A DNA stretch of 64,000 bases. Origin: Clostridium bovifaecis. Its GTDB lineage: Bacteria; Bacillota; Clostridia; Clostridiales; Clostridiaceae. Made by a program: the position numbers and the translations under genes. The notes below the pieces were generated by a model that was not told the DNA's origin, made no database searches, and worked only from the letters and a program-made list of their open reading frames with translations. Location of the stretch: contig CP046522.1 in NCBI GenBank assembly GCA_009738435.1, forward strand, positions 2,759,249-2,823,248, read 5' to 3'. Below are positions 8,220 through 17,172 of the stretch, one piece after another. The first letter of the stretch is position 1. The number at the start of each line of letters is the position of its first letter.

Positions 8220-9446
8220 CTATAGTTCAGTTTTTGAGCAAGGCTCTCCAGCCTCAACCAACACCTTGCTGCCTAACATGAGAAATCCCTGCATAAATAG
8301 CAATAATCCAGTTCCTATAAGCAGCCATTCTATTTTAATCATATCAGATAGTGGTCCAAAAACGAGCATACCTAAAGGCATCATAATGCTTGATATCATT
8401 CCCAAGACACTAAATACTCTACCTAGGAAATCCTCCTCTACTTTCTCTTGCAGTAAAACAGTAGCTGGTGTATTAAAAATTGGCATAACAACTCCGAATA
8501 AAGCCATGAAACTTAAGTAAATCGAAAAATTTGGAACAACTCCAAGGGCAAATGTGCAGATTCCGATAACAAAACTTGATAATATCATTGTATGAATTCT
8601 ATTTTTGAATCCCCCCCAAGAAGCCATGATGACACCACCCACCATCATGCCAATAGAAAAGGTAATCTCTATTGCCGTTAGCCGCCAAACATCATCGCCA
8701 AAACTACGCGCAACCTGCAGCGGTGTTAAAAATGCCGCTGGTGCAACTAGTATATTAAAAATTCCACAAAATAAGAAGAATCTTTTAACATAGCTATGAT
8801 TTTTAATATACTTAAAACCTTCAGCCATATCATTGAAATAGCTGGTTGTTTGCTTATTTAAGGCTTTTGAATGAGCTGGAACGTGTAAAAATATGAGCAA
8901 TATGAAAACCGCTATGGCTGCTGTAATAACATCTATAAAGAATATTGCTTCTATATCAACTGTATTCAATAATGCACCGCTGAGCATAGGAGAAATCAGC
9001 ATAGTCACTGATTGTATACTGCTGTTTGTTGCATTCACTTTGGTAAGCTTATCTTCTGGCACAATTTGAGGAAGAAATGCTCCTATGGCTGGAGTTTGAA
9101 TTCCCGATCCTAATGCTCGTATAGCAGATACCACAAAAATCATCCATATTGCGTTATAACCTCTGAAAAACAGTATTGCTAAAATAAACGTAGATATTGC
9201 AATCAAAGAATCTGACAAAATTATGAGTTTTTTTCGATTATAACGGTCAGCCCATACCCCCGCAAAAGGTGAAAGAAAAAAGGTAGGCAGAAAACCGCAA
9301 ATAATTGATATGGTCATCATCACACCTGATTGGGTTTTTAGTGTAATATACCAGGTAATTGCATATTGAACTAGCATAGATCCAAAAAGAGATATGGTCT
9401 GGCTAGTCAAAAAGATTGTTGTATCCTTTTTCCAGTTTTTATTCAT
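8220..9446 (-). CDS. MFS efflux transporter, Mef/DHA3-like
   Basis: This 408-residue permease has about 12 transmembrane segments and the MFS motif A-like loop FAGVWADRYNRKKLI between helices 2 and 3. The N-terminus (FLTSQTISLFGSMLVQYAI) and overall length resemble macrolide efflux Mef-type and other DHA3 pumps. It sits between an ABC-F gene and vat in one operon, so drug export is the likely role. Mef-type pumps and ABC-F proteins are often co-encoded in macrolide resistance operons. The substrate cannot be assigned from sequence. Confidence 0.88.
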   Translation of the reverse strand: MNKNWKKDTTIFLTSQTISLFGSMLVQYAITWYITLKTQSGVMMTISIICGFLPTFFLSPFAGVWADRYNRKKLIILSDSLIAISTFILAILFFRGYNAIWMIFVVSAIRALGSGIQTPAIGAFLPQIVPEDKLTKVNATNSSIQSVTMLISPMLSGALLNTVDIEAIFFIDVITAAIAVFILLIFLHVPAHSKALNKQTTSYFNDMAEGFKYIKNHSYVKRFFLFCGIFNILVAPAAFLTPLQVARSFGDDVWRLTAIEITFSIGMMVGGVIMASWGGFKNRIHTMILSSFVIGICTFALGVVPNFSIYLSFMALFGVVMPIFNTPATVLLQEKVEEDFLGRVFSVLGMISSIMMPLGMLVFGPLSDMIKIEWLLIGTGLLLFMQGFLMLGSKVLVEAGEPCSKTEL

Positions 9447-9479
9447 ATTTAAATATTCCTCCGGTTACTTTTTATAAAA

Positions 9480-11124
9480 TTAAATACGATTCCTTAGCTG
9501 CTTCAGTTCACCTAATATTTCATAATATTCCTTATCTAATGCAGCTACATCATCCTTTTTCAATGGCATAGATAGTCTTCCTATAACTTCTGAAAGACGA
9601 TTTTCCAATATAAGAATTTCCTTTTTGATTTTCTCTTTACTATTGTCTATACATTTATTCTTATTAGTTAAATATTCCTTGTAGCTTCCTTTAAACATGT
9701 TTATTTTATGTTTCTCTATGGTCATTATATTATCTGCAACAGAATCAACAAATCTTCTATCATGAGAAACAAACAATAAAGTGCTATGATAGTCTTTAAG
9801 CACTTTCTCTACTACTTCAAGAGAATTTATATCCATATAATTGGTAGGCTCATCTAATATGAGCAAATTTATGTCTTGAAGCAACATTTTTGCAAAGGAT
9901 ACCTTAACTCGCTCTCCCCCACTTAATACACTAATTTTTTTATAGATATCGTCTTTTTTAATCAATAGCCTGGCAAGCAGTATCCTAGCAAAAGTTTCAT
10001 TATATATACTACTCTCCATTACATTTTCTATTATGGTCAAGCTTTCATCTAAAACACTCATGTCTTGACTAAAGTACCCTATCTTAGCACCTTTAGCAAC
10101 TCTTATGGAATCATCGTTGTTCATTATCATTTTGATTAAAGTACTTTTACCACATCCATTTGGCCCGAGCAATGCTACCTTTGAGCCGTTGAATATACTA
10201 AATTCAGCATTATTCAATATGACCCTTTCACCGAATCTCTTAGTTATATTTCGGCCTTCTATAATGATCTTACTGTGAAGCTTATTTGAATCTGTAATAT
10301 CTAGCTTAATAAACTCCTGCCTTTTAGGCTTTTCTTTGGCTTCAAGGTGTTCTATCCTTTTCTCAACACTTTTTACTGCCCTTTCAAGGTTTGCCTTTGC
10401 TTTTTGACCTCCCATCTTGTGAAGTCTAGCTTCAGAATTACCCATTCGCTTAGGCGTTTTTTTAATACTTTTTACCTTTTGTTTGGTATCAGTAATTACT
10501 TCCTGAAGCCGCTTCTTTTCTTTTATATTCCTCATATTCAAATCCAGCTCTTTCTATTTCTTTAGCCTTTTGTGAAGCATAGTCACTGTAATTACCACTA
10601 TATATTCTTATCTTGCCATCCTCTATCTCTAATATTTTGTTACACAGCTTATCTAAAAAGCTTCTGTCATGAGATATTAAGATTAATGCGCCTTTGTGTT
10701 CTACAAACTTTTCTTCCATAAGTTCGATACCCTCTATATCGACATTACTAGTAGGTTCATCTGCGAATATCAACAAACTGTTATGGCTTAGTCCATCAGC
10801 AAGTTTGAATCTAGTTTTCTCCCCTCCGCTCATGTTTTCATTCCAGGTGCTTGCAACACCAAATCTTGAAGCCGTTTCATCACTAATGATTATATTACCA
10901 GGTTCTTCTAGTTGAGATATGTACGAGCATTTTCCGTACAGCTTAACCCATCCCTCATCTGGCTCTATTCTTTGGCTTAGAATATTTATAAATGTGGTTT
11001 TACCTACTCCATTTACACCTACAATCCCTATCCTATCCTCTGAATAAACTCTTAAGTTTTCTACATCTAATATCAATCTATCACCAAAATACTTTTTAAT
11101 ATTACTGCACTCTACTAACAACAT
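9480..11124 (-). CDS. ABC-F ribosome-protection ATPase, split by a one-base frameshift
   Basis: Two overlapping frames together make one ABC-F protein of about 547 residues. The first (11124-10489) has ABC domain 1 with GVNGVGKTTF, NMSGGEKTRFKLA and FADEPTS. The second (from about 10541 down to 9480) has the charged interdomain linker, then domain 2 with LGPNGCGKSTLIK, LSGGERVKVSFA and LILDEPTNYMD. Deleting one A from the AAAA run near 10540 joins EYEEYK to EKKRLQEVI without loss. No membrane domain is present, as usual for ABC-F proteins, which dislodge drugs from the ribosome. The linker (KKTPKRMGNSEARLHKMGGQ) is like that of Vga/Msr-type members. It leads the operon with the MFS pump and vat. 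The shift may be a sequencing error. Confidence 0.88.
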
Positions 11125-11157
11125 AAAAAAATCCCCTCCTTGTAATCTGGAGAGGAT
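11125..11157 (-). promoter_or_regulatory. Terminator hairpin overlapping the ABC-F ribosome binding site (attenuator candidate)
   Basis: On the minus strand ATCCTCTCC (11157-11149) pairs with GGAGGGGAT (11139-11131), one G-U pair, 9-nt loop, then a run of U straight up to the ATG at 11124. The right arm is also the Shine-Dalgarno sequence. This is an intrinsic terminator and an SD-sequestering hairpin at once, the layout expected for drug-induced attenuation ahead of ABC-F genes. A 16-codon frame starting at the ATG near 11173 runs through the hairpin and overlaps the ABC-F start; it has no good SD, so it is only a weak leader-peptide candidate. Confidence 0.65.
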
Positions 11158-11170
11158 AGCGTCATAACTT

Positions 11171-11361
11171 AAGAAAATTGCGACGCAATTTTCTTAGTAA
11201 CCAGTAACCAGTAAATGAAATAATTAAGCAGAGCTTAATTATGAAATCCGCTATTATAGCAAGCTATAATAAGCGTAATGACGCTTCGCCCATACAAATT
11301 AAAGTTTTGCATTAGCAAAACATCAATCGCTGGCTACTGGCTACCGGTTACTGGTTACTAG
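11171..11361. repeat. Miniature intergenic element with AGTAACC-type terminal inverted repeats
   Basis: The left end (11196-11214) is tandem AGTAACC units and the right end (11329-11361) carries the inverted form (GGTTACTGGTTACT). Between them are small perfect hairpins, for example around 11222-11241 and 11249-11276. A 25-nt hairpin with a 3-nt loop (11171-11195) abuts the left end, and a 22-nt hairpin core (11303-11324) lies just inside the right end. It sits in the leader of the ABC-F operon. No open frame is seen inside. From 11362 to 11709 I see only AT-rich spacer. Confidence 0.6.
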
Positions 11362-11709
11362 AACTAAATTGCTTCGTAATTTATTTCTAATAGCTAATCA
11401 AAATTAAAGCTATATTACATAGACAAACTATCAACAGTTACAAGAACACTATCCACTCACAAAATTAAAATAAAGTGCATACTAATAAAGCCTTCCTTAG
11501 GGCCTTATTTAAACTTTTATTTTATATAAACATAAGTGAGTTATATATTCTCATTTCTGCCAATACCTTGCCCTTTCTTAAAATTAAATTTACCATTATT
11601 CAGTATAATTATATAGATACTTCATATAACTGTCAACTTATAGCTTAATTATTCTTTAATTTAACTTTCATTAATTGATTCATTCATACGCACAGGGCTC
11701 GTAAAATTT

Positions 11710-11739
11710 AAAAAGAGATGTCATTACTTTTGACATCTC
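11710..11739 (-). terminator. Rho-independent terminator of the small secreted peptide gene
   Basis: A 9-bp perfect stem (11715-11723 with 11731-11739), a 7-nt loop and a U-rich tail on the minus strand lie 45 nt beyond the stop codon. Confidence 0.8.
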
Positions 11740-11783
11740 CTTTACACAATTACTATTTAAAACTTTTTTCAAACTATACCTTA

Positions 11784-11975
11784 TTATATTTCTTCTTGAC
11801 ATTCAATTGTTTTAGCACATTCAGATATACCTTTGTTCATCTTTTGTGCGCATTCTGCTACATGTCTACCTCCTTTAGTTGCAGTCATTTCAGATACATG
11901 ACTTGCAGCAAAAACCTGATTGGACGTAGTAATTAAAGTTATCGCAGTGATTGATAAAACAAGTAATTTCTTCAT
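11784..11975 (-). CDS. Small exported Cys-containing peptide, function unknown
   Basis: A 63-residue product starts with a clear Sec signal peptide (MKKLLVLSITAITLITTSN, then QVFA). Cleavage is likely after VFA, leaving about 40 residues with three Cys (HVAECAQKM, ISECAKTIECQ). AGGAGG precedes the ATG by 8 nt and a strong terminator follows, so it is very likely a real single-gene unit. I do not recognise the mature peptide. A secreted signal, a bacteriocin-like peptide or a metal-binding peptide are all possible; nothing nearby resembles an immunity protein or dedicated exporter. Confidence 0.7.
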   Translation of the reverse strand: MKKLLVLSITAITLITTSNQVFAASHVSEMTATKGGRHVAECAQKMNKGISECAKTIECQEEI

Positions 11976-12070
11976 TTCGCATCCTCCTACACAATATGTT
12001 TATTAAAATTTTGTTGCTGCATTATTTTATCAAATATATGTGTAGAAATTTTGAAGATTAACGATATAAA

Positions 12071-12835
12071 TTATTTTTTCATTTCTGTATAAATTAAAAT
12101 AGCATCTCTCAAAAATTCAGCTATACCAGGTTGTTCTTTATCGTAGTATGCTCTAAATCTTTCATCATCAACATACATTTGAGCAAGACCAGCATGTGCT
12201 TCCTTACTATAACTACTCCAATAATAGGTTAGCCATTGCTTGTGCAAATCAGCAGCCTTTTGAGCTAATTCACCTGCTGGATTGCCAGTTTTAAAAGCTT
12301 CGGCCAAAGTTTCCTTTACTTGACTTTCAAGACTTGTTACCTCTTCATATTCTTCTTGGGTCATATTTTTTACTTTTGCATTTGATTTATCAACTGTATC
12401 ATTACCATACTTCTCTCTTATCTCTTTACCATACTTCTTTTCATTGTCATCTATCATCTTTTGTTTAAAACCCTCAAACTTTTCCTTATCACTCATTTTA
12501 ATTCTCCCTTCCGTTAAAGCTATTGTCTTATCCACATTAGCAATTAATATATCTAATTGTTCTCTTTTTTCAAGGAGCTTTTCCCGATGTTCCCTCAATG
12601 CTTTTGATCCATCAAAGGAAGGTGAAGTCACTATATCCTTTATTTTGTCTAAACTTACCCCTAGCTCTCTGTAAAACAATATCTGCTGCAGTCTATTAAC
12701 TTCCATTTCTCCATAGATGCGATATCCTGAAGAATTAATTCTTGCCGGCTTAAGAATTCCTATTTCATCATAATATCTAAGAGTTCTGGTGCTAACACCT
12801 GCCAACTTAGCTAGCTTTTGCACTGTATATTCCAT
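12071..12835 (-). CDS. MerR-family regulator with TipAS drug-sensing domain
   Basis: The 254-residue protein has the MerR winged helix at 1-70 (YTVQKLAKLAGVSTRTLRYY), a coiled-coil dimerisation helix at about 75-115 and a C-terminal TipAS domain (LHKQWLTYYWSSYSKEAHAG, YDKEQPGIAEFLRDAI). TipA-type regulators bind thiopeptides or other compounds and activate promoters with long spacers. Its own promoter has the 19-bp spacer and a palindrome (12859-12889), so it is probably autoregulated. It is divergent from an Old Yellow Enzyme gene. Confidence 0.92.
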   Translation of the reverse strand: MEYTVQKLAKLAGVSTRTLRYYDEIGILKPARINSSGYRIYGEMEVNRLQQILFYRELGVSLDKIKDIVTSPSFDGSKALREHREKLLEKREQLDILIANVDKTIALTEGRIKMSDKEKFEGFKQKMIDDNEKKYGKEIREKYGNDTVDKSNAKVKNMTQEEYEEVTSLESQVKETLAEAFKTGNPAGELAQKAADLHKQWLTYYWSSYSKEAHAGLAQMYVDDERFRAYYDKEQPGIAEFLRDAILIYTEMKK

Positions 12836-12858
12836 ACGTTCAACCTCCTTGCAATATT

Positions 12859-12889
12859 ACTTTACACCTTGACGTAACGTCAATGTCAA
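12859..12889 (-). promoter_or_regulatory. MerR-type promoter with 19-bp spacer and operator palindrome
   Basis: On the minus strand TTGACA (12884-12889) and TAAAGT (12859-12864) are separated by 19 bp instead of the usual 17, the signature of MerR-activated promoters. The spacer holds the palindrome TTGACGTTACGTCAA (12869-12883). The regulator starts 24 bp downstream, with AGGAGG-like RBS. Confidence 0.8.
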
Positions 12890-13088
12890 TAACTTTTTTA
12901 TATTTTTATTTAGATTAATAAATTAATATATTAGTATTACCTCATTGGAGCATACCACAAAAGAAAGTATGTATAGTGCGCTATGCACAATGTTCCCATA
13001 TTAATTCTGTTTTAATAAACATATTTTCAACTGACCATTTGTGATATTTTATAAGCATATACACGAGATATAAATTGGAGGTTGTTGT

Positions 13089-15026
13089 ATGAAATACACC
13101 AAATTATTTTCAAAAGGTAACATAGGAAAACTTGAAATTAAAAACAGAATAGTTATGCCTGCTATGGGAGTATCCCTTGCTGGATGGAATGGAGAGGCTT
13201 CTCCTGAGCTTATACGATACTATGAAGAAAGAGCTAAAGGCGGATGCGGGTTAATAATAACTGAAATAACTTGCATAGATGAAGAACATGGTAAAGGATG
13301 TGCTAATCAATTAACAATAACAAGCCCTAAACATATTCCTGGTCTTGAGAGACTTGCTAAAGCAGTTCATAAGTATGACGCAAAAATATTCGTTCAACTA
13401 CACCACCCAGGTAGAGAAACTCACTCATTCCTAATGGACGGAAGAGACATCGTTGCTCCAAGTCCAATTCCATGTAAGGTGTGCCAAGAAATGCCCCGTG
13501 AACTTACAACAGGAGAAGTTGAAGAGCTTGTTAAAAAATTTGTTACAGCTGCGAAAATAGCTCAAACAGCTGGCATTGATGGAGTAGAACTTCATGGAGC
13601 TCATGGATATCTTATAGATCAATTTATGAGTCCATATACAAACAAAAGAACCGATAAGTATGGTGGAGACTTTACAGGACGCATGAGATTTATTACAGAA
13701 ATCATAATGGGCATTAGAGCTATATGTGGAAAAGACTTCCCAATATCGGTTAGAATCAGCGCCGATGAATTTATTGAAGGTGGAATCGACTTAGAACTTG
13801 GAGTGAAAATTGCTCAATATCTTGAAGGGCTAGGTATTGATGCAGTAAATGTAAGCAATGGAATATATGAAAGTGGCTCAACTATAGTAGAACCTTCTTC
13901 TTATCCTCAGGGCTGGAAGAAGCATCTTGCAAAAACTGTAAAGAGTTCTATTAAAATACCTGTTATTGCAGTGGGCGTAATAAGAAAACCTGATTTTGCT
14001 GAAAATCTTCTTGAAGAAGGTATTATGGACTTTGCTGCTATAGGAAGAGGTCATCTTGCTGATGCTGAATGGAGCAAAAAAGCCTCTGAAGGAAGAGAAG
14101 AAGAAATAAGGCCTTGTCTATCTTGCAGATACTGTTTTGCAGAACTTGGAAAAGGTGGCACTATTAAATGCACTGTTAATCCACGTACAGGTCGTGAGCT
14201 TGAATTTAATGGATTTGATAACACCGGAAACGGAAGATGTGTTGCTATAATCGGAGGCGGCCCTGCTGGCATGGAATCTGCAAGAGTTCTAGCTATAAGA
14301 GGATTTAAACCTGTTATATTTGAGAAGGCTAATGAACTTGGCGGAAGCTTAAACCTTGCAAATAAACCTCTTAATAAAGAAAAAATAGATTGGTTGTTAA
14401 ATAACTTAAAGCATCAAATAAAATTACTTAATGTAGAGGTAAGACTTAATACTGAGCCTACAATTGAAGATATCAAATTATTAGATCCATATGCAGTATT
14501 TGTCGCAACAGGAGCAACCCCAATTATTCCAAATCTACCTGGAGTGAATGGAAGCCATGTTTATACGCCGGTAGATATATTGACTGGACAAGTATCTTTC
14601 AAAGATGAAACCGTTGCGGTTATAGGCTCAGGTATGACAGGATGTGAAACTGCAGAACTTATTGCCCATGCTGGAAACAAGGTCATATTAGTAGAAATGC
14701 AAGATGGAATGGGAAAAGATATAGAAACTGCTAACAGATTTGATATTATAGGCAAGCTTTCTAAATTAAATGTTGAAATGCTTACATCTCACAAACTAAA
14801 TTCCATTGCTAATGGCTCAATCGAATTAGTAAACGTTGAAACTGAAGAAATAATTTCAAAGTCAGCAACTAAAGTGGTTCTTTCTCTTGGAGTTAAACCT
14901 GAGACCAAAATGGCTGACAGTCTTCTTGAAAGCTTTGATAATGTTAAAGTTTTAGGTGATGCTAAAAGAGCTGGCAGAATAACAGAAGCTATAAGAGAAG
15001 GCTTTGAAAAGGCATATGTACTTTAA
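13089..15026 (+). CDS. Old Yellow Enzyme-family NADH:flavin oxidoreductase / enoate reductase
   Basis: The 645-residue enzyme has the 2-enoate reductase layout. An FMN-binding TIM barrel (1-370, with VQLHHPGRETH, GAHGYLIDQF and SPYTNKRTDKYGG) is followed by a cluster motif (CLSCRYC then Cys 12 residues on) for [4Fe-4S], and by an FAD/NAD(P)-binding C-terminal half (VAIIGGGPAGMESARVLA; VAVIGSGMTGCETAE). Relatives include 2-enoate reductase, 2,4-dienoyl-CoA reductase and BaiCD-type bile-acid enzymes, which reduce activated C=C bonds. A paralogue lies at 47336-49276. TTGGAGG precedes the ATG at a good distance. It is alone in its transcript; the divergent MerR gene may control it. The substrate is unknown. 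Confidence 0.9.
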   Translation: MKYTKLFSKGNIGKLEIKNRIVMPAMGVSLAGWNGEASPELIRYYEERAKGGCGLIITEITCIDEEHGKGCANQLTITSPKHIPGLERLAKAVHKYDAKIFVQLHHPGRETHSFLMDGRDIVAPSPIPCKVCQEMPRELTTGEVEELVKKFVTAAKIAQTAGIDGVELHGAHGYLIDQFMSPYTNKRTDKYGGDFTGRMRFITEIIMGIRAICGKDFPISVRISADEFIEGGIDLELGVKIAQYLEGLGIDAVNVSNGIYESGSTIVEPSSYPQGWKKHLAKTVKSSIKIPVIAVGVIRKPDFAENLLEEGIMDFAAIGRGHLADAEWSKKASEGREEEIRPCLSCRYCFAELGKGGTIKCTVNPRTGRELEFNGFDNTGNGRCVAIIGGGPAGMESARVLAIRGFKPVIFEKANELGGSLNLANKPLNKEKIDWLLNNLKHQIKLLNVEVRLNTEPTIEDIKLLDPYAVFVATGATPIIPNLPGVNGSHVYTPVDILTGQVSFKDETVAVIGSGMTGCETAELIAHAGNKVILVEMQDGMGKDIETANRFDIIGKLSKLNVEMLTSHKLNSIANGSIELVNVETEEIISKSATKVVLSLGVKPETKMADSLLESFDNVKVLGDAKRAGRITEAIREGFEKAYVL

Positions 15027-15102
15027 TTTTGCAAAGCAAAATTAATTAAGGCCCCGATGGCGAAATTGAAAGTTAGACATTATTAGATAGCATAGAATAC
15101 CA

Positions 15103-15144
15103 AAATGTAAGAACGTAATTTTTAAAAATTGCGTTCTTACATTT
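15103..15144. terminator. Bidirectional terminator between the OYE gene and sdaAA
   Basis: Two 21-nt arms (15103-15123, 15124-15144) pair with one G-U and end in A and T runs, placed between two convergent genes. A smaller TTTTGCAAAGCAAAA hairpin follows the OYE stop at about 15027. Confidence 0.85.
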
Positions 15145-15159
15145 CATTCTTCTTTATAT

Positions 15160-16041
15160 TTAAGAATCACATCCAAAAATATTGCTACACATCTTGCAGG
15201 CTGTAGGAGTGGCAGCAATTCCTCCAAGAGCTGTTTCTCTAAGCTCTCGTGGAAGGCTTCTTCCTACATTATACATAGTATCAACAACTTCATCAAAAGG
15301 AATAATACTAGCAATACCGCTTAGTGAAATCTCTGCACTTATAAGGGCGTTTGATGCTCCCATGGCATTTCGTTTTTGGCAAGGTGCCTCAACTAGCCCT
15401 GCAATTGGGTCACAAACCAGTCCAAGGATATTAGTTATGGCATTTGAAGCTGCTCCAAGACATTCTTCTGGACTTCCACCCATTAACTGGGTTACGGCAG
15501 AAGCTGCCATGGCACTTGCTGCACCAACTTCTGCCTGACATCCACCTTCAGCTCCTGCCACTGTGGCATTTCGTGTAATCAAATAACCCACAGCGCCTGC
15601 ATTAAAAAGAGCATCTACCATCTCTTCATCAGAAAATCCGAATTCTTCTTGTATGGCTATAAAGACTCCTGGTATAACTCCCGATGAGCCAGCTGTTGGA
15701 GCAGCAACGATAAGTCCCATAGACGCATTGACCTCCAAAACACCCATAGCATAACCTATTGCTTTAGATATTATTTCTCCACAAACGGATTTTCCACTCA
15801 ACCGTCTTTTGTTTATTTTTGCTGCTTCACCGCCTATAAGTCCGCCTATTGACTTTATATTTCCTGTAAGCGATTGGTTAACAGCATCTTTCATAATATG
15901 AAATGCATGAATCATTTTGTTTATGACTTCTATATGCCCAGCTCCAGAAATTTTTACTTCTCTGTTAATCATGGCCTGAGAAATGCTTATATTCTGCTCT
16001 TTGCATATTTTTAAAAGAGTTTCTGCATTAGTAAAATCCAC
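15160..16041 (-). CDS. sdaAA: L-serine dehydratase, iron-sulfur-dependent, alpha subunit
   Basis: This 293-residue subunit carries the catalytic chain of the oxygen-sensitive enzyme that converts L-serine to pyruvate and ammonia. The family motifs are all present: GGLIGGEAAK, APTAGSSGVIPGVF, GAEGGCQAEVG, CDPIAGLVEAPCQKRNAMG and the C-terminal TACKMCSNIFGC. The Cys in the last three segments bind the [4Fe-4S] cluster. It lies 12 bp after the beta subunit gene on the same strand, the usual order in Firmicutes. Length matches the family. Confidence 0.95.
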   Translation of the reverse strand: MDFTNAETLLKICKEQNISISQAMINREVKISGAGHIEVINKMIHAFHIMKDAVNQSLTGNIKSIGGLIGGEAAKINKRRLSGKSVCGEIISKAIGYAMGVLEVNASMGLIVAAPTAGSSGVIPGVFIAIQEEFGFSDEEMVDALFNAGAVGYLITRNATVAGAEGGCQAEVGAASAMAASAVTQLMGGSPEECLGAASNAITNILGLVCDPIAGLVEAPCQKRNAMGASNALISAEISLSGIASIIPFDEVVDTMYNVGRSLPRELRETALGGIAATPTACKMCSNIFGCDS

Positions 16042-16053
16042 ATTATCAGCCTC

Positions 16054-16722
16054 CTACATTTTTATTAACATAGCGCTTTCTATGAAACTATTACCTTCAA
16101 TCTGTTCTATTACCTTCTGTGAAATTTCTTCATCTGCTTCAATAATTGTGTATGCAAACTCTCCCTTAGCTTCACGATAGATCCTCATAAATGCAATGTT
16201 AATACAATTCTCACTTAGAACCTTTGTTATATGAGCTGCAACTCCTGGAGTATCTTTTTGATTAACTAAAATAGTATTATAGTTACCAGATAAGCTAATT
16301 TCTACACCATTTATATTTTTAATTAAAATATTTCCCCCACCTATGGATTCACCTCTTACAGTTGTTGTAACGCCGCTATCATTTGTAATGACAATATCAA
16401 CTGTATTAGGGTGTACATCCTTATTTGTTGTATTTACTTCAAAGGAATATGTCAGCTTATTTTCATCAGCTATACCAAATGAATCTTTTATTCTATAATC
16501 CTCTGTATTAAATCCCATTATTCCAGCTAAAAGAGCCCTATCTGTACCATGACCCTTATAAGTCTCAGCAAAAGAACCATAAAGTATAAATTTTACGTTT
16601 ACAATCTTTCCCTTTACCATTTCACCTGCCATGAGGGCTATCCTTAATGCTCCTGCTGTATGTGAGCTAGAAGGACCTATCATATTAGGTCCTATAACAT
16701 CAAAAACACTTATATCCTTCAT
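16054..16722 (-). CDS. sdaAB: L-serine dehydratase, iron-sulfur-dependent, beta subunit
   Basis: The 222-residue subunit starts with the family signature VFDVIGPNMIGPSSSHTAGA, has the KGHGTDRALLAGIMGF region, and ends in an ACT domain (residues about 148-220, TPGVAAHITKVLSENCINIA) that may bind serine or act in regulation. It is the first gene of the sdaAB pair. AGGTAA precedes the ATG. Confidence 0.95.
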   Translation of the reverse strand: MKDISVFDVIGPNMIGPSSSHTAGALRIALMAGEMVKGKIVNVKFILYGSFAETYKGHGTDRALLAGIMGFNTEDYRIKDSFGIADENKLTYSFEVNTTNKDVHPNTVDIVITNDSGVTTTVRGESIGGGNILIKNINGVEISLSGNYNTILVNQKDTPGVAAHITKVLSENCINIAFMRIYREAKGEFAYTIIEADEEISQKVIEQIEGNSFIESAMLIKM

Positions 16723-16775
16723 ATCTGTATTACCTCCATAAGCGGACTTTTCTGTATGCTAAAAGATATTATCTC

Positions 16776-16928
16776 CTACAGTAAAATAAATATGTGTGCT
16801 CCTATATTAATTGGATCTGCTGTCTGTTCTGGCATTGCGTCATGTCCACCATGTCTAGTTATTATTATATTTAATTTTGTATTTCGCCAATATGAAATGC
16901 CACTACTTATGCTTTGCAAATATTTAGT
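16776..16928 (-). other. Possible remnant of an unrecognised coding sequence
   Basis: Upstream of sdaAB a minus-strand frame without a clear start reads as protein-like sequence (contains ISYWRNTKLN and RHGGHDAMPEQTADPINIGA) before a stop at 16776. I cannot assign a family. It may be the degraded end of a lost gene or chance. The remainder of 16723-17172 is AT-rich spacer with the hairpins listed separately. Confidence 0.25.
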
Positions 16929-17018
16929 TTATAAGCAGGATAGGAACTTAATAGAGAAATTTTAGAACTTATAGATATGATTGAAAAGCTGTGTAATAAG
17001 AATAAACTTACTTGCTGA

Positions 17019-17088
17019 AAATTACACCTCCAAAAGTGTAATTTCAATGGACACTAGATAGTAGACAATAGTCTATTGTCTACTATCT
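17019..17088. repeat. Two adjacent hairpins downstream of hydF
   Basis: A 9-bp stem (17019-17027 with 17036-17044) and an almost perfect palindrome (16-bp arms 17056-17071 and 17073-17088, one central base) lie between hydF and sdaAB. The palindrome is built from TAGACAA-like units, resembling the ends of the other miniature elements here. Either may help terminate hydF transcripts, although U-tracts are poor. Confidence 0.55.
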
Positions 17089-17172
17089 CTCCAAATGATT
17101 AGAACTAATCTACTAATGGTTGCTAGATTCTAAGACCTTATTATTAAAGCGACTAACTTTTATCAAAGCAAA

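Noticed and set aside
15027..15060. Possible additional member of the miniature repeat family after the first OYE gene
   Set aside because: Only a short TTTTGCAAAGCAAAA hairpin is present, with no tandem-unit ends.
16756..16965. 69-codon plus-strand frame upstream of sdaAB
   Set aside because: Hydrophobic and Cys-rich without family match or RBS; the opposite strand looks more protein-like.
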